From NCBI RefSeq assembly GCF_002091955.1, contig NZ_MKKY01000072.1, positions 1 to 64,000 on the forward strand: 64,000 bases of DNA. Direction: 5' to 3'. Position numbers and translations under genes: made by a program. The stretch is from Rhodococcus sp. 1168. Its GTDB lineage: Bacteria; Actinomycetota; Actinomycetes; Mycobacteriales; Mycobacteriaceae. Shown here one piece after another: positions 45,872 to 55,839 of this stretch. How positions within the stretch are numbered: position 1 is the first letter of the stretch; every line of letters starts with the position of its first letter. The notes under the pieces were generated by a model. It did not search any database. It worked only from the letters and a program-made list of their open reading frames with translations, and was not told the DNA's origin.

Positions 45872-47605
45872 GTGAGTAACAGATCGAACACCACTTTGCT
45901 GGGGCCTCAGGCGCGTGTCGATGCCTGGGAGCGGCTCGGATCCGAGTACTTCGACGTCATCATCATCGGCGGTGGCGTCGTCGGAGCAGGTGCTGCGCTC
46001 GACGCTGCGACCCGTGGTTTGAAGGTTGCCCTCGTCGAAGCTCGTGACTTCGCATCGGGCACCTCCAGTCGGTCCTCGAAGATGTTCCACGGTGGTCTTC
46101 GATACCTCGAGCAGCTCGAGTTCGGTCTGGTACGTGAAGCTCTGCACGAGCGTGAGCTGTCGCTGTCGACGTTGGCGCCGCACCTCGTCAAGCCGCTGAA
46201 GTTCCTTTTCCCGCTGACGCATCGCGTCTGGGAACGCCCCTACATCGCTGCGGGAATCTTTCTCTACGACAGGATGGGCGGCGCGAAGTCCGTTCCGGCG
46301 CAGAAGCACCTCACCCGATCGGGTGCATTGCGAATGACACCGGGCCTCAAGCGCAAATCCCTCATCGGCGGAATCCGCTACTACGACACCGTCGTCGACG
46401 ACGCACGGCACACGATGAGTGTTGCTCGCACCGCGGCACATTACGGGGCCGTCGTTCGCACGTCGACGCAGGTCGTTGGATTCCTTCGTGAGGCTGATCG
46501 AGTTTCCGGTGTGCGCGTGCGTGATTCGGAAAACGGAGCCACCACCGAGGTGCGCGGAAGCGTGGTCATCAACGCCACCGGTGTGTGGACCGACGAAATC
46601 CAGGCGTTGTCCTCGCAGCGAGGACGGTTTCGTGTACGCGCATCGAAGGGCGTACATATCGTGGTGCCGCGAGACCGCATCGTCAGCGAGGCCGCGATCA
46701 TTCTGCGCACCGAGAAGTCGGTGCTGTTCATCATTCCGTGGGGTGCGCATTGGATCATCGGCACCACCGACACCGACTGGAAGCTCGACCTGGCGCATCC
46801 CGCTGCCACGAAAGCCGATATCGACTACATCCTCGGCGAGGTAAACACAGTGCTGGTGACACCGCTGACGCACGAGGACATCGATGGCGTCTACGCCGGC
46901 TTGCGTCCACTGCTGGCCGGTGAAAGCGACGAGACGTCGAAGCTGTCCCGGGAACACGCCGTCGCGCGCGTCGCACCCGGCCTCGTGGCGATCGCGGGCG
47001 GCAAGTACACCACCTACCGCGTGATGGCCGAGGACGCCGTCGATCTAGCGGCCGAGGACATCCCTGCCAGGGTCGCGTCGTCGATCACGGAGAAAGTTCC
47101 GCTCGTCGGAGCCGACGGCTACTTCGCCCTGGTCAATCAGACGCATAATCTCGCGAAGATGTACGGCCTGCATCCCTACCGGGTGACCCACCTTCTCGAT
47201 CGGTACGGCTCGCTGATCGACGAGGTGCTCGACATGGCGAAGGACAAGCCCGAACTCTTGCAGCCGATCACCGACGCGCCCAGCTACCTTCAGATCGAGG
47301 TCGTGTACGCAGCTGCCGCCGAAGGCGCGCTCCATTTGGAGGACATCCTCGCTCGTAGAACGCGCATTTCGATCGAGTACTCCCATCGTGGAGTCCATTG
47401 CGCGGGACAGGTCGCGGCTTTGGCTGCGCCCATTCTCGGATGGGACTCCGCGGCGGTCGATCGTGAGGTCGCGACGTATACCGCGCGTGTCGAGGCGGAA
47501 ATCAAGTCGCAGATGCAACCCGACGACGAGTCCGCCGATGCACTACGCGTCGTCGCACCGGAGGCTCGTCAAGAAATCCTGGAACCGGTGCAGCCGAGTA
47601 GCTAG
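45872..47605 (+). CDS. glpD: Glycerol-3-phosphate dehydrogenase, FAD-dependent
   Basis: GlpD oxidises glycerol-3-phosphate to dihydroxyacetone phosphate at the membrane and passes electrons to quinone. It shows the FAD fold IIIGGGVVGAGAALDAATRG, the motif SGTSSRSSKMFHGGLRYLEQ, RASKGVHIVVPRDR, and GGKYTTYRVMAEDAVD. I chose GTG 45872-45874 because it has GGGGAG upstream and gives an N-terminus like GlpD2 of mycobacteria; ATG 45848 would add eight residues. About 577 residues. Divergent from glpK. Confidence 0.95.
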   Translation: MSNRSNTTLLGPQARVDAWERLGSEYFDVIIIGGGVVGAGAALDAATRGLKVALVEARDFASGTSSRSSKMFHGGLRYLEQLEFGLVREALHERELSLSTLAPHLVKPLKFLFPLTHRVWERPYIAAGIFLYDRMGGAKSVPAQKHLTRSGALRMTPGLKRKSLIGGIRYYDTVVDDARHTMSVARTAAHYGAVVRTSTQVVGFLREADRVSGVRVRDSENGATTEVRGSVVINATGVWTDEIQALSSQRGRFRVRASKGVHIVVPRDRIVSEAAIILRTEKSVLFIIPWGAHWIIGTTDTDWKLDLAHPAATKADIDYILGEVNTVLVTPLTHEDIDGVYAGLRPLLAGESDETSKLSREHAVARVAPGLVAIAGGKYTTYRVMAEDAVDLAAEDIPARVASSITEKVPLVGADGYFALVNQTHNLAKMYGLHPYRVTHLLDRYGSLIDEVLDMAKDKPELLQPITDAPSYLQIEVVYAAAAEGALHLEDILARRTRISIEYSHRGVHCAGQVAALAAPILGWDSAAVDREVATYTARVEAEIKSQMQPDDESADALRVVAPEARQEILEPVQPSS

Positions 47606-47623
47606 TGCGTGGAACTCGACCTG

Positions 47624-48166
47624 CTAATGGGTCAGAATCAACTTGATCGCGACAACCGCGGTGGCGACTCCTGCTAGAACGAGGGATCCGAGAAATGTCC
47701 CACGAGTCGGCTTTTCGCCTCGGAGACGGCCGACGACGAAGTTCGTCGACGCAATCCTGGCGATAACCGTTATTTCGGCCACGATCTGACCGATCCCTGG
47801 ATCCAACAACCCCGCCCATCCGATAGCCAAGAGTCCCGCCGGGAGTACAGCCGCACTCAATACCGGAACGGAATCCCTGAGTTCTTCGATGCGGGCGCCT
47901 CTGGACAGATTGGCGCCGGTTCGGACGGTTTCACCGACGCCCTCGGCGAAAGCGTGCGCGACGAACGTCGACAGCGCTGTGCCGAGAACGATTGCCACAC
48001 CCTGAAAGGTGTGTTCGTCCGGCGACGTGATCGGAATGAGCGCTGCGAGGATAAGCACGTTGCCGTACACGTAGGCACTGACCCGACTGGCAGCATTGGC
48101 TGGACTCAGCGGACTCGAACGTGAGAGCAACGGTCCGTGCAGGAGATTTCGTAGGTTCGGTGCCAT
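47624..48166 (-). CDS. Integral membrane protein of unknown function
   Basis: The 180-residue protein has about five predicted helices (YGNVLILAALIPI; FQGVAIVLGTALSTFVAHAF; SVPVLSAAVLPAGLLAIGWAGLL; IVAEITVIARIASTNFVVG; FLGSLVLAGVATAVVAIKLIL). No transporter or enzyme signature is visible. The start at 48166 gives a short basic N-terminus. It converges with glpD (18-bp gap) and follows nei on the same strand after 68 bp. Confidence 0.7.
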   Translation of the reverse strand: MAPNLRNLLHGPLLSRSSPLSPANAASRVSAYVYGNVLILAALIPITSPDEHTFQGVAIVLGTALSTFVAHAFAEGVGETVRTGANLSRGARIEELRDSVPVLSAAVLPAGLLAIGWAGLLDPGIGQIVAEITVIARIASTNFVVGRLRGEKPTRGTFLGSLVLAGVATAVVAIKLILTH

Positions 48167-48234
48167 GCCGATTGACAGTAGTCATCACCGGCGAACAAGG
48201 TGATACCGACCATCGTGGCGGCCGGACCTGTGAG

Positions 48235-49017
48235 TCAGCTGGGCGGGGGCTGGCAATATGGACAAAAATATATCTGGCGTTCCTCCAGCGGGTTGTCGCC
48301 GAGCAGTCCGAACTGCACAGTTGTGCCGCAGCGCCGACATGGCTTGTTCTCTCGCCCGTAAACCCAGAAGTGGCGGCCCGGCCGTCGATCCCCGGTGGTC
48401 ACCCGTTGATTGCGATCCTTGTTGGCCATGATTGTGCGGAACGACAGGTCGACGATCTTGCGTAGATCGCCTGCAGAACCGACTGGGGTCCGCGGATCGA
48501 TACCGCGGAGAAAGCAGATCTCGTTGCGATACACGTTGCCCAGCCCAGCCAGGATTCGTTGATCGAGCAACGCGGTTCCGATGGGCCGGGTCGGGTCGGC
48601 GCCCAGATTGGCTATTGCGACCGCCGCGTCCCAGGTCGGCCCGAGCAGATCGGGCCCGAGGTACCCGACGACGGACTCCTCGTCGTCCACGACGTCCAGT
48701 ACACCGAGTTCGAAGCCCACCGCAGAAGCATTGTCGTTCGTCAGAATTGCCCGAGCTTGGAACGCAGGCTTGCGCCACCTTTCGCCGGGGGCATATACCT
48801 GCCAGGTTCCTTCCATCTTCAAATGGCTGTGGATCGTATACTCACCGACCCGGATGAGGAGATGCTTGCCGCGTGATTCCACCGAGTCCACTGTCCGACC
48901 CGTGAAATCGACTGTCGCGTAGCGAGGTACACGAATATCGCAACCCGTCAGCACCCGTCCGACGAGCGCGTCTCTGAGCTTGTTCGCCGCCCGATAGACG
49001 GTGTCTCCCTCAGGCAT
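48235..49017 (-). CDS. nei: Endonuclease VIII-type DNA glycosylase
   Basis: This Fpg/Nei family repair enzyme removes oxidised pyrimidines and nicks the DNA. The N-terminal catalytic Pro2-Glu3 are in MPEGDTVYRAA, a helix-two-turn-helix contains LDQRILAGLGNVYRNEICF, and the zinc finger is CRRC...CPYC at the C-terminus. Length 260 fits. It overlaps the 3' end of lhr by 8 bases, and the lhr-nei pair is also found in mycobacteria (Rv3296-Rv3297). Confidence 0.95.
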   Translation of the reverse strand: MPEGDTVYRAANKLRDALVGRVLTGCDIRVPRYATVDFTGRTVDSVESRGKHLLIRVGEYTIHSHLKMEGTWQVYAPGERWRKPAFQARAILTNDNASAVGFELGVLDVVDDEESVVGYLGPDLLGPTWDAAVAIANLGADPTRPIGTALLDQRILAGLGNVYRNEICFLRGIDPRTPVGSAGDLRKIVDLSFRTIMANKDRNQRVTTGDRRPGRHFWVYGRENKPCRRCGTTVQFGLLGDNPLEERQIYFCPYCQPPPS

Positions 49018-52000
49018 GAAGCTGCCCCCGCAGACGCAAGCCCCGAGGGGTCGCGGAGAAGCCTGCCTCGGTCAAGGTCTTGGAAAATGCCGTCCCGTGG
49101 ATGTCGTGACCATCCACCCGTTCGACCATCAACTTCTCTACCCCGCCCCTCTTCACAGTCGCAGCGAGCGCACGGGCCGACGCTTCGATGACGGCTTCGT
49201 CGTCGGAGAATGTCAACACGGTCTTGCCGCCCCGTTCGACATACAGAGCAAGATCGCCTTCATGGAGTACGACTAGTGCTCCCGCTTTCCGTCCTGGCCG
49301 ATGTCGAGTCGAATCATCTTTCTCGTCGGGCTTCGGCCAGGTGAGCGCCGCACCGTAGGGGTTGGCCGGGTCGCAGGCTGCCAAGACCATTGCGCCGGTC
49401 TTTTCTCGTTCGTCGTACGTGCGCAATCTATCGACGACATCGGAAGTGGAGAACTGCGCGCCACCGAGCGAATCGACGAAGTATCCGCGGCGGCTGCGGC
49501 CGGAATCCTCGAAGGTGGTGAGCACCTTGTACATCATTGCGAATCCGCCGGGTACCCCTTCGTTCATCACCGCACCTCGCGTGACCACGCCGTAGCGCTC
49601 GAGCAGTATGTCGGCGGTAGCGTGTGCTCGCACTGTGGGATCCGGTTCGAGCTCTGGGAGTCTGGACCAGCGCCCTCCTGCTGTGGGAGGCCCGGTCCGG
49701 GTCGGCAGCGTGGGCCGTTCGAATCGACGGTACGAGCGCAGACGCGGTGTCTTCCTCGGCGCTCGGTGGCTCGGCGCCGCGCGGGTCGTCGCGTTGAGGA
49801 GTGCGCGCAAGGGTGCGAAGGTGTCGTTGCTGAGCCGGCCGGCCCACACGAGTTCCCAGAGTGCGGCGTGCAGAGCGTCGTCGTCGGTACTGCCTACCGT
49901 GTCCGACAGCTGTCGGAAAAAATATGCGCCTCCAGCTGCGACCGCGTCCAACACGCGCAGTTGAAGTTCGGAAAGATCCGATTCGGCGGGCGGAGCGAGA
50001 GTCAACGGGGCGGTCTCGGCCATGTGTAGACAGACCCAACCGTCCTTCGAGGTGATGGATCCGTGGCCGGACCAGAGCACCTCGCCGGTGGAGGTCAATT
50101 CGTCGAGCATCGCGGGGGAGTAGTCGCGGACTCGCGAAGCGAAAATGAGCGGCTCCCAGGCCGATGCGGGGATCGGTACCCCAGCGAGCTGCTCGACAAC
50201 TGTTGCGACACCGTCGATTCCGTTGAGTTGCCGACTGCCCACATGTTGCCACGCGGGGAGGAATCGGCCGAGGGTTGCGGTGCCGACCGGCTCGACCTCA
50301 TGACGCGCCGCAGCGAGCGACCGTCTGCGCAGACGGCGTAGTACCTCGTTGTCGCACCATTCGCTGCCCGTCGTGTCGGGTCGGAACTCTCCCTCGACGA
50401 CTCTTTTGTCGGCACCGAGCTTGGTGAGAACACCGCGAGCGACCGCCGTTCCGATCCCGAACCTGGTCGCGAGATCGGTGACCGCGAACGGGCCGTGGGT
50501 GCGCGCATACCGGCTCACGAGGTCGGTCAGCGGGTCTTCCACCGGTTCGATGAAGGCTGCCGGTGTGCCGATGGGCAGTGGAACACCGAGGGCGTCGCGC
50601 AACCGGCCCGCGTCTTCGATGGCAGTCCACCACGTCCGACCTGCGAAGCTCACCTCCATCGCGCGCTTGGCGGCCCCGAGCTCGATGAGCCACTGTAGAG
50701 ACTCGTTTCCTCTCGTGCGCTCGGCCACCTCCTCGACGGTCAGCGGTCCAAGCATTCGGAGTAGATCCGCGACCCCCTCGATGTCCTTGGCAGCTCGGTC
50801 TTCTGCGAGTCGCTGCAGTTCGAGTTCGGTCGTCTCAATCACGGACAGATCCAAGAGCTCACGCAGCTCGACGCGCCCCAGCAGTTCGGCGAGCAGTGTC
50901 GAATCCAGCGACAAGGCTTGCGCGCGACGTTCCGCCAAGGGGCTGTCGCCCTCGTACATGAACGCGCCCACGTAGTTGAACAGCAGGGAATTCGCGAAAG
51001 GAGACGGAGATGCAGTCTCTATCTCGACGATGCGGATCTGCCGTCGGCTGATTTGGGCGAGAATCTCTTCCAGGGCAGGCAAGTCGTAGACGTCCTGTAG
51101 ACATTCACGCACCGTCTCGAGCAGAATCGGGAATGTCGGATACTTGCGTGCGACGTCGAGAAGTTGGGCAGACCGTTGTCTCTGCTGCCACAACGGCGCG
51201 CGTTTTCCCGGGTTGCGGCGGGGGAGAAGTAGTGCGCGAGCGGCACATTCGCGGAACCTCGACGCGAAAAGTGCCGAGCCGCCGACCTGCTCGGTGACGA
51301 TGTCGGCAATTTCATCGCGTTCGAACACGAACAGATCCGCACCGGGAGGTCGATCCTCGGTGTCCGGTAGTCTCACGATGATCCCGTCGTCGGACGCGGT
51401 CGGGGCAGCGTCGATGCCGTACCGCTCGATGAGACGGGCGCCGATGGCAAGCGCCCACGGCGCGTGAACCTGCTGGCCGTACGTCGAGTGCAGAACGAGT
51501 CGCCAGTCGCCCAGCTCGTCGCGGAATCGTTCGACGATCATCGTTCGGTCGGTGGGGAGCTGGCCCGTCGCATCCCTCTGTTCGTCGAGAAGCGCGATGA
51601 GATTGTTGACCGCGTTGACGTCGAGGCCACTTCCGTTCAGCCGCTCGGACAACCCCTCTCGTTCAGCAGTGCTGCGAAGGAATTCGCCCAACGCCCTGCC
51701 CAGTTCCGCGGGGCGTCCGAGCCCGTCGCCGTGCCAGAACGGCAGTCGCCCGGGTTGACCGTATGCAGGGCTCACCAGGACACGATCGTGGGTGATTTCC
51801 TCGATCCGCCAGCTGGTGGCGCCGAGGGCGAAAACATCGCCCACGCGTGACTCGTACACCATCTCTTCGTCGAGTTCACCTACCCGAGAGGCCTTCTCGC
51901 CGACCATGTACACCGTGAACAATCCGCGATCCGGGATCGATCCTCCCGAGGTCACGGCCAGTCGTTGTGCGCCCGGACGGCCGGTAAGGGTGCCGGCGTC

Positions 52001-53575
52001 ACGGTCCCAGACCAATCTCGGTCTCAGTTCGGCGAATTCGTCCGATGGATAGCGGCCCGAGAGTAGATCCAGTGTCGACTCGTATGCGGAGCGGGGCAGA
52101 GTCGCGAAACTACCGGTGCGCCTGACCGCGTCGAACCAGTCCTGCGCATCGATCGCTTCCAGCGCGCACGCCGCGACGGTCTGCTGAGCCAGGATATCGA
52201 GCGGATTGGCAGGAACGAAGAGCGACTCGATCTTCCCTGTCTTCATGCGCTCGACTGTCACAGCGCAATGGATCAAGTCGGTTCGGTGCTTCGGGAAGAG
52301 CACTCCCTTGGAAATCTCACCGACCTGGTGGCCTGCACGACCCACTCGTTGCAACCCGCTGGCCACCGAGGGTGGGGCCTCGACCTGAACCACCAAATCC
52401 ACTGCACCCATATCGATTCCGAGCTCCAGGCTGCTGGTGGCAACGACGCATCGAAGCCGACCGGTTTTGAGATCGTCCTCGATGAGTGCTCGTTGATCCT
52501 TGCTTACGCTTCCGTGGTGAGCGCGGGCCAACAACGTCTCGGCGCCGTGGTTCACCTCTGCGGGAGTGCCCATCTGGGACGCGGGTTTATGCGCTGTCTC
52601 GACAGCGTCACCCATCCGTTCGGCATATATTTCGTTGAGCCGAGCGGTCAGTTTCTCGGAGAGACGCCGAGAGTTTGCGAAGACGATGCTCGACTTGTGT
52701 TCGAGGATGAGATCGACGATCTTCTCCTCGACGTGCGGCCAGATGGACCCCTGCTGTGGCGCCGCTGACGCGGAACCGTCCGCGGGTTCGGTGACACCGA
52801 GTTCGGTCATGTCCTCCACCGGTACCTGAACCGTGAGGTCGAACATCTTTGGCGACGGCGGCGCAACGATCTCGATGGGCGCGATACCGGTGAGGAATCG
52901 ACCGACTTCCTCGTGCGGGCGGACCGTCGCCGAGAGACCGATACGTTGAGCGGGCTTGGGAAGCATCAGATCGAGGCGCTCGAGAGACAGTGCCAAGTGG
53001 GACCCGCGTTTGGTCCCGGCGACCGCGTGAACCTCGTCGACGATGACGGTGTCGACTCCGACCAGTGACTCCCGGGCTGCCGAGGTGAGCATCAGGAAGA
53101 GAGATTCCGGCGTGGTGATCAAGATGTCGGGTGGGGTCTTGATCAGACTGCGTCGATCGGCGGGGCTCGTGTCACCGGATCGAACGCCCACGGAGATATC
53201 GGGTGGTTCGAACCCGAGGCGCTTGGCCGTCTGAGTGATGCCGACCAGCGGAGCCCGGAGGTTGCGCTCGACGTCGACGGCCAGCGCTTTGAGCGGCGAG
53301 ATGTAGAGAACTTTCGTGGTGCGGTCGCTCTGCGACGCTCGCCCGGCGAGCTGGTCGATCGACCAGAGGAACGCGGAGAGCGTCTTGCCTGATCCGGTAG
53401 GGGCTACGACGAGGGTATGGCGACCACTGGAGATTGCCTCCCACGCTCCGGCCTGGGCCGCCGTCGGACTATGGAATGCGCCGGCGAACCACTCCTGGGT
53501 GGGCGCGGAAAACTTCGCGAGAGCTCGATTGCCCGACTTCGGCGTCTCGGGTTGAGAAGAAGTTTTTCTGGCCAC
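49010..53575 (-). CDS. lhr: ATP-dependent DNA/RNA helicase Lhr
   Basis: Lhr is a very large superfamily 2 helicase (about 1521 residues here, as expected) that moves 3'-5' along ssDNA and unwinds RNA:DNA hybrids; it is induced by DNA damage in mycobacteria. Motif I is APTGSGKT (residues 58-65), the Walker B box is DEVH (180-183), and motif VI is VGRAGHQ. The Lhr-core winged-helix and beta-barrel segments follow, with the large C-terminal DUF-type region. I chose GTG 53573-53575; a TTG 11 codons upstream is possible. It is coupled to nei. Confidence 0.95.
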   Translation of the reverse strand: MARKTSSQPETPKSGNRALAKFSAPTQEWFAGAFHSPTAAQAGAWEAISSGRHTLVVAPTGSGKTLSAFLWSIDQLAGRASQSDRTTKVLYISPLKALAVDVERNLRAPLVGITQTAKRLGFEPPDISVGVRSGDTSPADRRSLIKTPPDILITTPESLFLMLTSAARESLVGVDTVIVDEVHAVAGTKRGSHLALSLERLDLMLPKPAQRIGLSATVRPHEEVGRFLTGIAPIEIVAPPSPKMFDLTVQVPVEDMTELGVTEPADGSASAAPQQGSIWPHVEEKIVDLILEHKSSIVFANSRRLSEKLTARLNEIYAERMGDAVETAHKPASQMGTPAEVNHGAETLLARAHHGSVSKDQRALIEDDLKTGRLRCVVATSSLELGIDMGAVDLVVQVEAPPSVASGLQRVGRAGHQVGEISKGVLFPKHRTDLIHCAVTVERMKTGKIESLFVPANPLDILAQQTVAACALEAIDAQDWFDAVRRTGSFATLPRSAYESTLDLLSGRYPSDEFAELRPRLVWDRDAGTLTGRPGAQRLAVTSGGSIPDRGLFTVYMVGEKASRVGELDEEMVYESRVGDVFALGATSWRIEEITHDRVLVSPAYGQPGRLPFWHGDGLGRPAELGRALGEFLRSTAEREGLSERLNGSGLDVNAVNNLIALLDEQRDATGQLPTDRTMIVERFRDELGDWRLVLHSTYGQQVHAPWALAIGARLIERYGIDAAPTASDDGIIVRLPDTEDRPPGADLFVFERDEIADIVTEQVGGSALFASRFRECAARALLLPRRNPGKRAPLWQQRQRSAQLLDVARKYPTFPILLETVRECLQDVYDLPALEEILAQISRRQIRIVEIETASPSPFANSLLFNYVGAFMYEGDSPLAERRAQALSLDSTLLAELLGRVELRELLDLSVIETTELELQRLAEDRAAKDIEGVADLLRMLGPLTVEEVAERTRGNESLQWLIELGAAKRAMEVSFAGRTWWTAIEDAGRLRDALGVPLPIGTPAAFIEPVEDPLTDLVSRYARTHGPFAVTDLATRFGIGTAVARGVLTKLGADKRVVEGEFRPDTTGSEWCDNEVLRRLRRRSLAAARHEVEPVGTATLGRFLPAWQHVGSRQLNGIDGVATVVEQLAGVPIPASAWEPLIFASRVRDYSPAMLDELTSTGEVLWSGHGSITSKDGWVCLHMAETAPLTLAPPAESDLSELQLRVLDAVAAGGAYFFRQLSDTVGSTDDDALHAALWELVWAGRLSNDTFAPLRALLNATTRAAPSHRAPRKTPRLRSYRRFERPTLPTRTGPPTAGGRWSRLPELEPDPTVRAHATADILLERYGVVTRGAVMNEGVPGGFAMMYKVLTTFEDSGRSRRGYFVDSLGGAQFSTSDVVDRLRTYDEREKTGAMVLAACDPANPYGAALTWPKPDEKDDSTRHRPGRKAGALVVLHEGDLALYVERGGKTVLTFSDDEAVIEASARALAATVKRGGVEKLMVERVDGHDIHGTAFSKTLTEAGFSATPRGLRLRGQLHA

Positions 53576-53671
53576 TCGCCCATGATGCCCCGAGCCACCG
53601 ACAAGCAACCATCATCACGGCCAGTCGACTATCGAGGTGTGAAGTCGACCGGGTACGGGTACGGGAAGTTG

Positions 53672-53923
53672 ATGACCGACGACCAAGAGACAATGCAGAT
53701 GATTTCCGCAAAACTCGACGCGCGACTCGGCGAGCGCACCAATGGCCTGCAGAACGAGGTGCCGCCAGGGGCCAGCGCGCAGGCCGACGACGAGGACGGC
53801 GAACACGGACCGCTCGGGCACGACTACCGCCTAGCGAACAAGTACGCCGAGGCGCTCGCTATCGGTGAACCGCAGTTGATCGACCGGGCCGAATTCGATC
53901 GGCTCGTCGCCGAACACGGCTGA
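53672..53923 (+). CDS. Small acidic hypothetical protein
   Basis: An 83-residue protein starting MTDDQETMQMISAKLDARLG, acidic and probably cytosolic. It has a helical start, a Gln/Ala/Asp-rich linker (residues 32-50) and a second helix pair ending FDRLVAEHG. ATG 53672-53674 is preceded by GGGAAG. Upstream in-frame codons overlap the lhr 5' end and look non-coding. I do not recognise the family. Confidence 0.55.
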   Translation: MTDDQETMQMISAKLDARLGERTNGLQNEVPPGASAQADDEDGEHGPLGHDYRLANKYAEALAIGEPQLIDRAEFDRLVAEHG

Positions 53924-53971
53924 ATCGACGCCCGCTTCGTAGTGCCGCTTCTGTGGCAAGCGGAGGAGGAA

Positions 53972-54577
53972 TCAGTGGCCTTCCTCCTCCGCTTCCTCCG
54001 CCAGTTTCTCCTCGCCCCTTTTGCGTAGGAACTTGAATCCTGGGATCCCGATGACGGCGCGTCGAACATCCTTTGTCACGTTGAGCAATTCGTGAATTTC
54101 GGGCGACACTGTGTCGAGTGTGGCCAAGATCGGAAGGACGGCTTTCATATGCTCGACAATTTCGGGAAGTTGGTCGACCATCGCGATGGTGGCGTCGACT
54201 TCTTGCTCGGACAGGTGGTCGACGAACTTTTGCGCGAACGGTGCCGCCTGTTGCGCCATCGGCTCGAACAGTTCGACCAACTCGAACGCGGCCGCCGACG
54301 TTTTCGATGCCGTATCGACGACGCCTTCGGCCGAGCGAGTAGTGACCGCGGCCTCGATGACGACGAGTTGTGCGGCAGTGACAACCTCGTCGATGCGAGC
54401 CATGAGCGTCGTCACCTCATCGAGCAACGTCTCGACGCGACTGGGAAGCTCCCACGCGAAGTTGGCGGTGTCGCGGGCCCACCGCGTGCTCGACAACGCC
54501 ACGTCTCGACCGAATTTTGCCGCAGTCAGACCCCCGAAGGGGACGGGAAGCCGAACGCCCGCCAGTACCAGTGCCAT
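53972..54577 (-). CDS. Helical protein of unknown function
   Basis: About 201 residues, mostly amphipathic helices rich in Ala, Val and Glu (for example VETLLDEVTTLMARIDEVVTA), with one moderately hydrophobic N-terminal segment. Similar Mycobacteriales proteins are sometimes mislabelled as rubisco large subunit, but no rubisco motif is present. It may be a membrane-associated bundle. A GTG lies one codon before the chosen ATG. It is divergent from the SDR gene at 54655. Confidence 0.65.
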   Translation of the reverse strand: MALVLAGVRLPVPFGGLTAAKFGRDVALSSTRWARDTANFAWELPSRVETLLDEVTTLMARIDEVVTAAQLVVIEAAVTTRSAEGVVDTASKTSAAAFELVELFEPMAQQAAPFAQKFVDHLSEQEVDATIAMVDQLPEIVEHMKAVLPILATLDTVSPEIHELLNVTKDVRRAVIGIPGFKFLRKRGEEKLAEEAEEEGH

Positions 54578-54654
54578 CACCCGACAATGCCACAGGTAGG
54601 CCGTCAGGCCCCGCTGCTGCGGCGGCGCCGATCCGATGTCGTTAGCCTCGAGTC

Positions 54655-55839
54655 ATGAGAGTTCTCGTTACCGGTGCGAGCGGATACATAGGGTCGAGGT
54701 TGGTCGCATCCTTGGTGAAGGCGGGTGACGACGTCTGTGCGGCGTCGAGGCACCCCGAGACGCTGACGAGATTCGACTGGTGGCACGACGTGGACTCCTG
54801 CGCTCTCGACGCGGGTGACCCACTCTCGCTTCGTGAGGGTTTCGAGCAAGCGGGCGACGTCGAGGTGGCGTATTACTTGGTCCACGCGATCGGGCAAGCC
54901 GACTACCGTAGCCAGGACTTGACCTCGGCCCGGCAGTTCGCCGAAGCGGCTGCTGCCGCCGGTGTCCGCCGGATTGTGTACCTGGGCGGGTTCGTGCCGG
55001 AGGGCGAAGAGTTGTCGGAGCATCTGGCGAGCCGAGCCGACGTCGGGAAGGCGCTCTCGGTCGACGGCGTCGAGGTCGTGTGGCTTCGCGCTGCCATCGT
55101 GATCGGTGCCGGCTCCACCTCCTACGAGATGCTGCGCTATCTCGCCGACAGGCTCCCGGTGCTGCCGCTGCCGAGCTGGCTGAGCCACCCAGTGCAGCCC
55201 ATCGCCGTCGACGACGTCCTGTTCTATCTCCTGGCGGCTCGCTCCACTGTTCCGCCCGGCTCGTACGACATCGGCGGCCCGGACACTGTGCCGTACCAAG
55301 ATCTGTTGTTCGCGTACGTGGAGGCGGCAGGACTGACCCGGGTCGGGCTGCGCACCCCAGGCGTTCCTACTGGACTGGCCGGACGTGTCATCGGCAAGAT
55401 CATTCCCATTCCAGATGCGCTCGCCGAAGACCTGGTCGGGTCACTGCACAACACCATGACGACATCGGAGGATCGGATCGTCGATGTCGCGGGTGAACCC
55501 GAAGGCGGTAGAACCACGATCGCCGATGCGATGCAGCGCAGTGTGCAGGGCCGCGTCGGCACCCCGCCCGGAGTGAGCGAACTCAAGGATCCACTACGAC
55601 TTGCCGTCACCGACGCAGCGTGGAGCGGAGGCGACGCGTCGGTGATCCGCCGCTACGGCGTGGCGGCCTCGTCGAAACCGACGTGGGACCTGTTCGAGTC
55701 CCTCGGCGCGCGTTCGTTGTTGTATTCCTGGCCCGTCGCAGCGGTGGTGCGCACGAACCTCGATGTGGTGGACAGTGTTTCCGGCCGGACAAGATCGGCA
55801 ATACGACGTCTGTTCGACGACAGAAACAGGGAGGCTTGA
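54655..55839 (+). CDS. NAD(P)-binding extended-SDR-like protein
   Basis: The 394-residue protein begins MRVLVTGASGYIGSRLVASL, the Rossmann GxxGxxG motif of atypical or extended SDRs. It continues AYYLVHAIGQADYRSQDL and RRIVYLGGFV, as in NmrA/SDR_a5-type proteins lacking the YxxxK motif in its usual place. A C-terminal region of about 150 residues (from LAGRVIGKIIPIPDALAE) is extra. It probably binds NAD(P)H; the substrate is unknown. Its stop overlaps the CPBP gene start by one base. Confidence 0.82.
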   Translation: MRVLVTGASGYIGSRLVASLVKAGDDVCAASRHPETLTRFDWWHDVDSCALDAGDPLSLREGFEQAGDVEVAYYLVHAIGQADYRSQDLTSARQFAEAAAAAGVRRIVYLGGFVPEGEELSEHLASRADVGKALSVDGVEVVWLRAAIVIGAGSTSYEMLRYLADRLPVLPLPSWLSHPVQPIAVDDVLFYLLAARSTVPPGSYDIGGPDTVPYQDLLFAYVEAAGLTRVGLRTPGVPTGLAGRVIGKIIPIPDALAEDLVGSLHNTMTTSEDRIVDVAGEPEGGRTTIADAMQRSVQGRVGTPPGVSELKDPLRLAVTDAAWSGGDASVIRRYGVAASSKPTWDLFESLGARSLLYSWPVAAVVRTNLDVVDSVSGRTRSAIRRLFDDRNREA

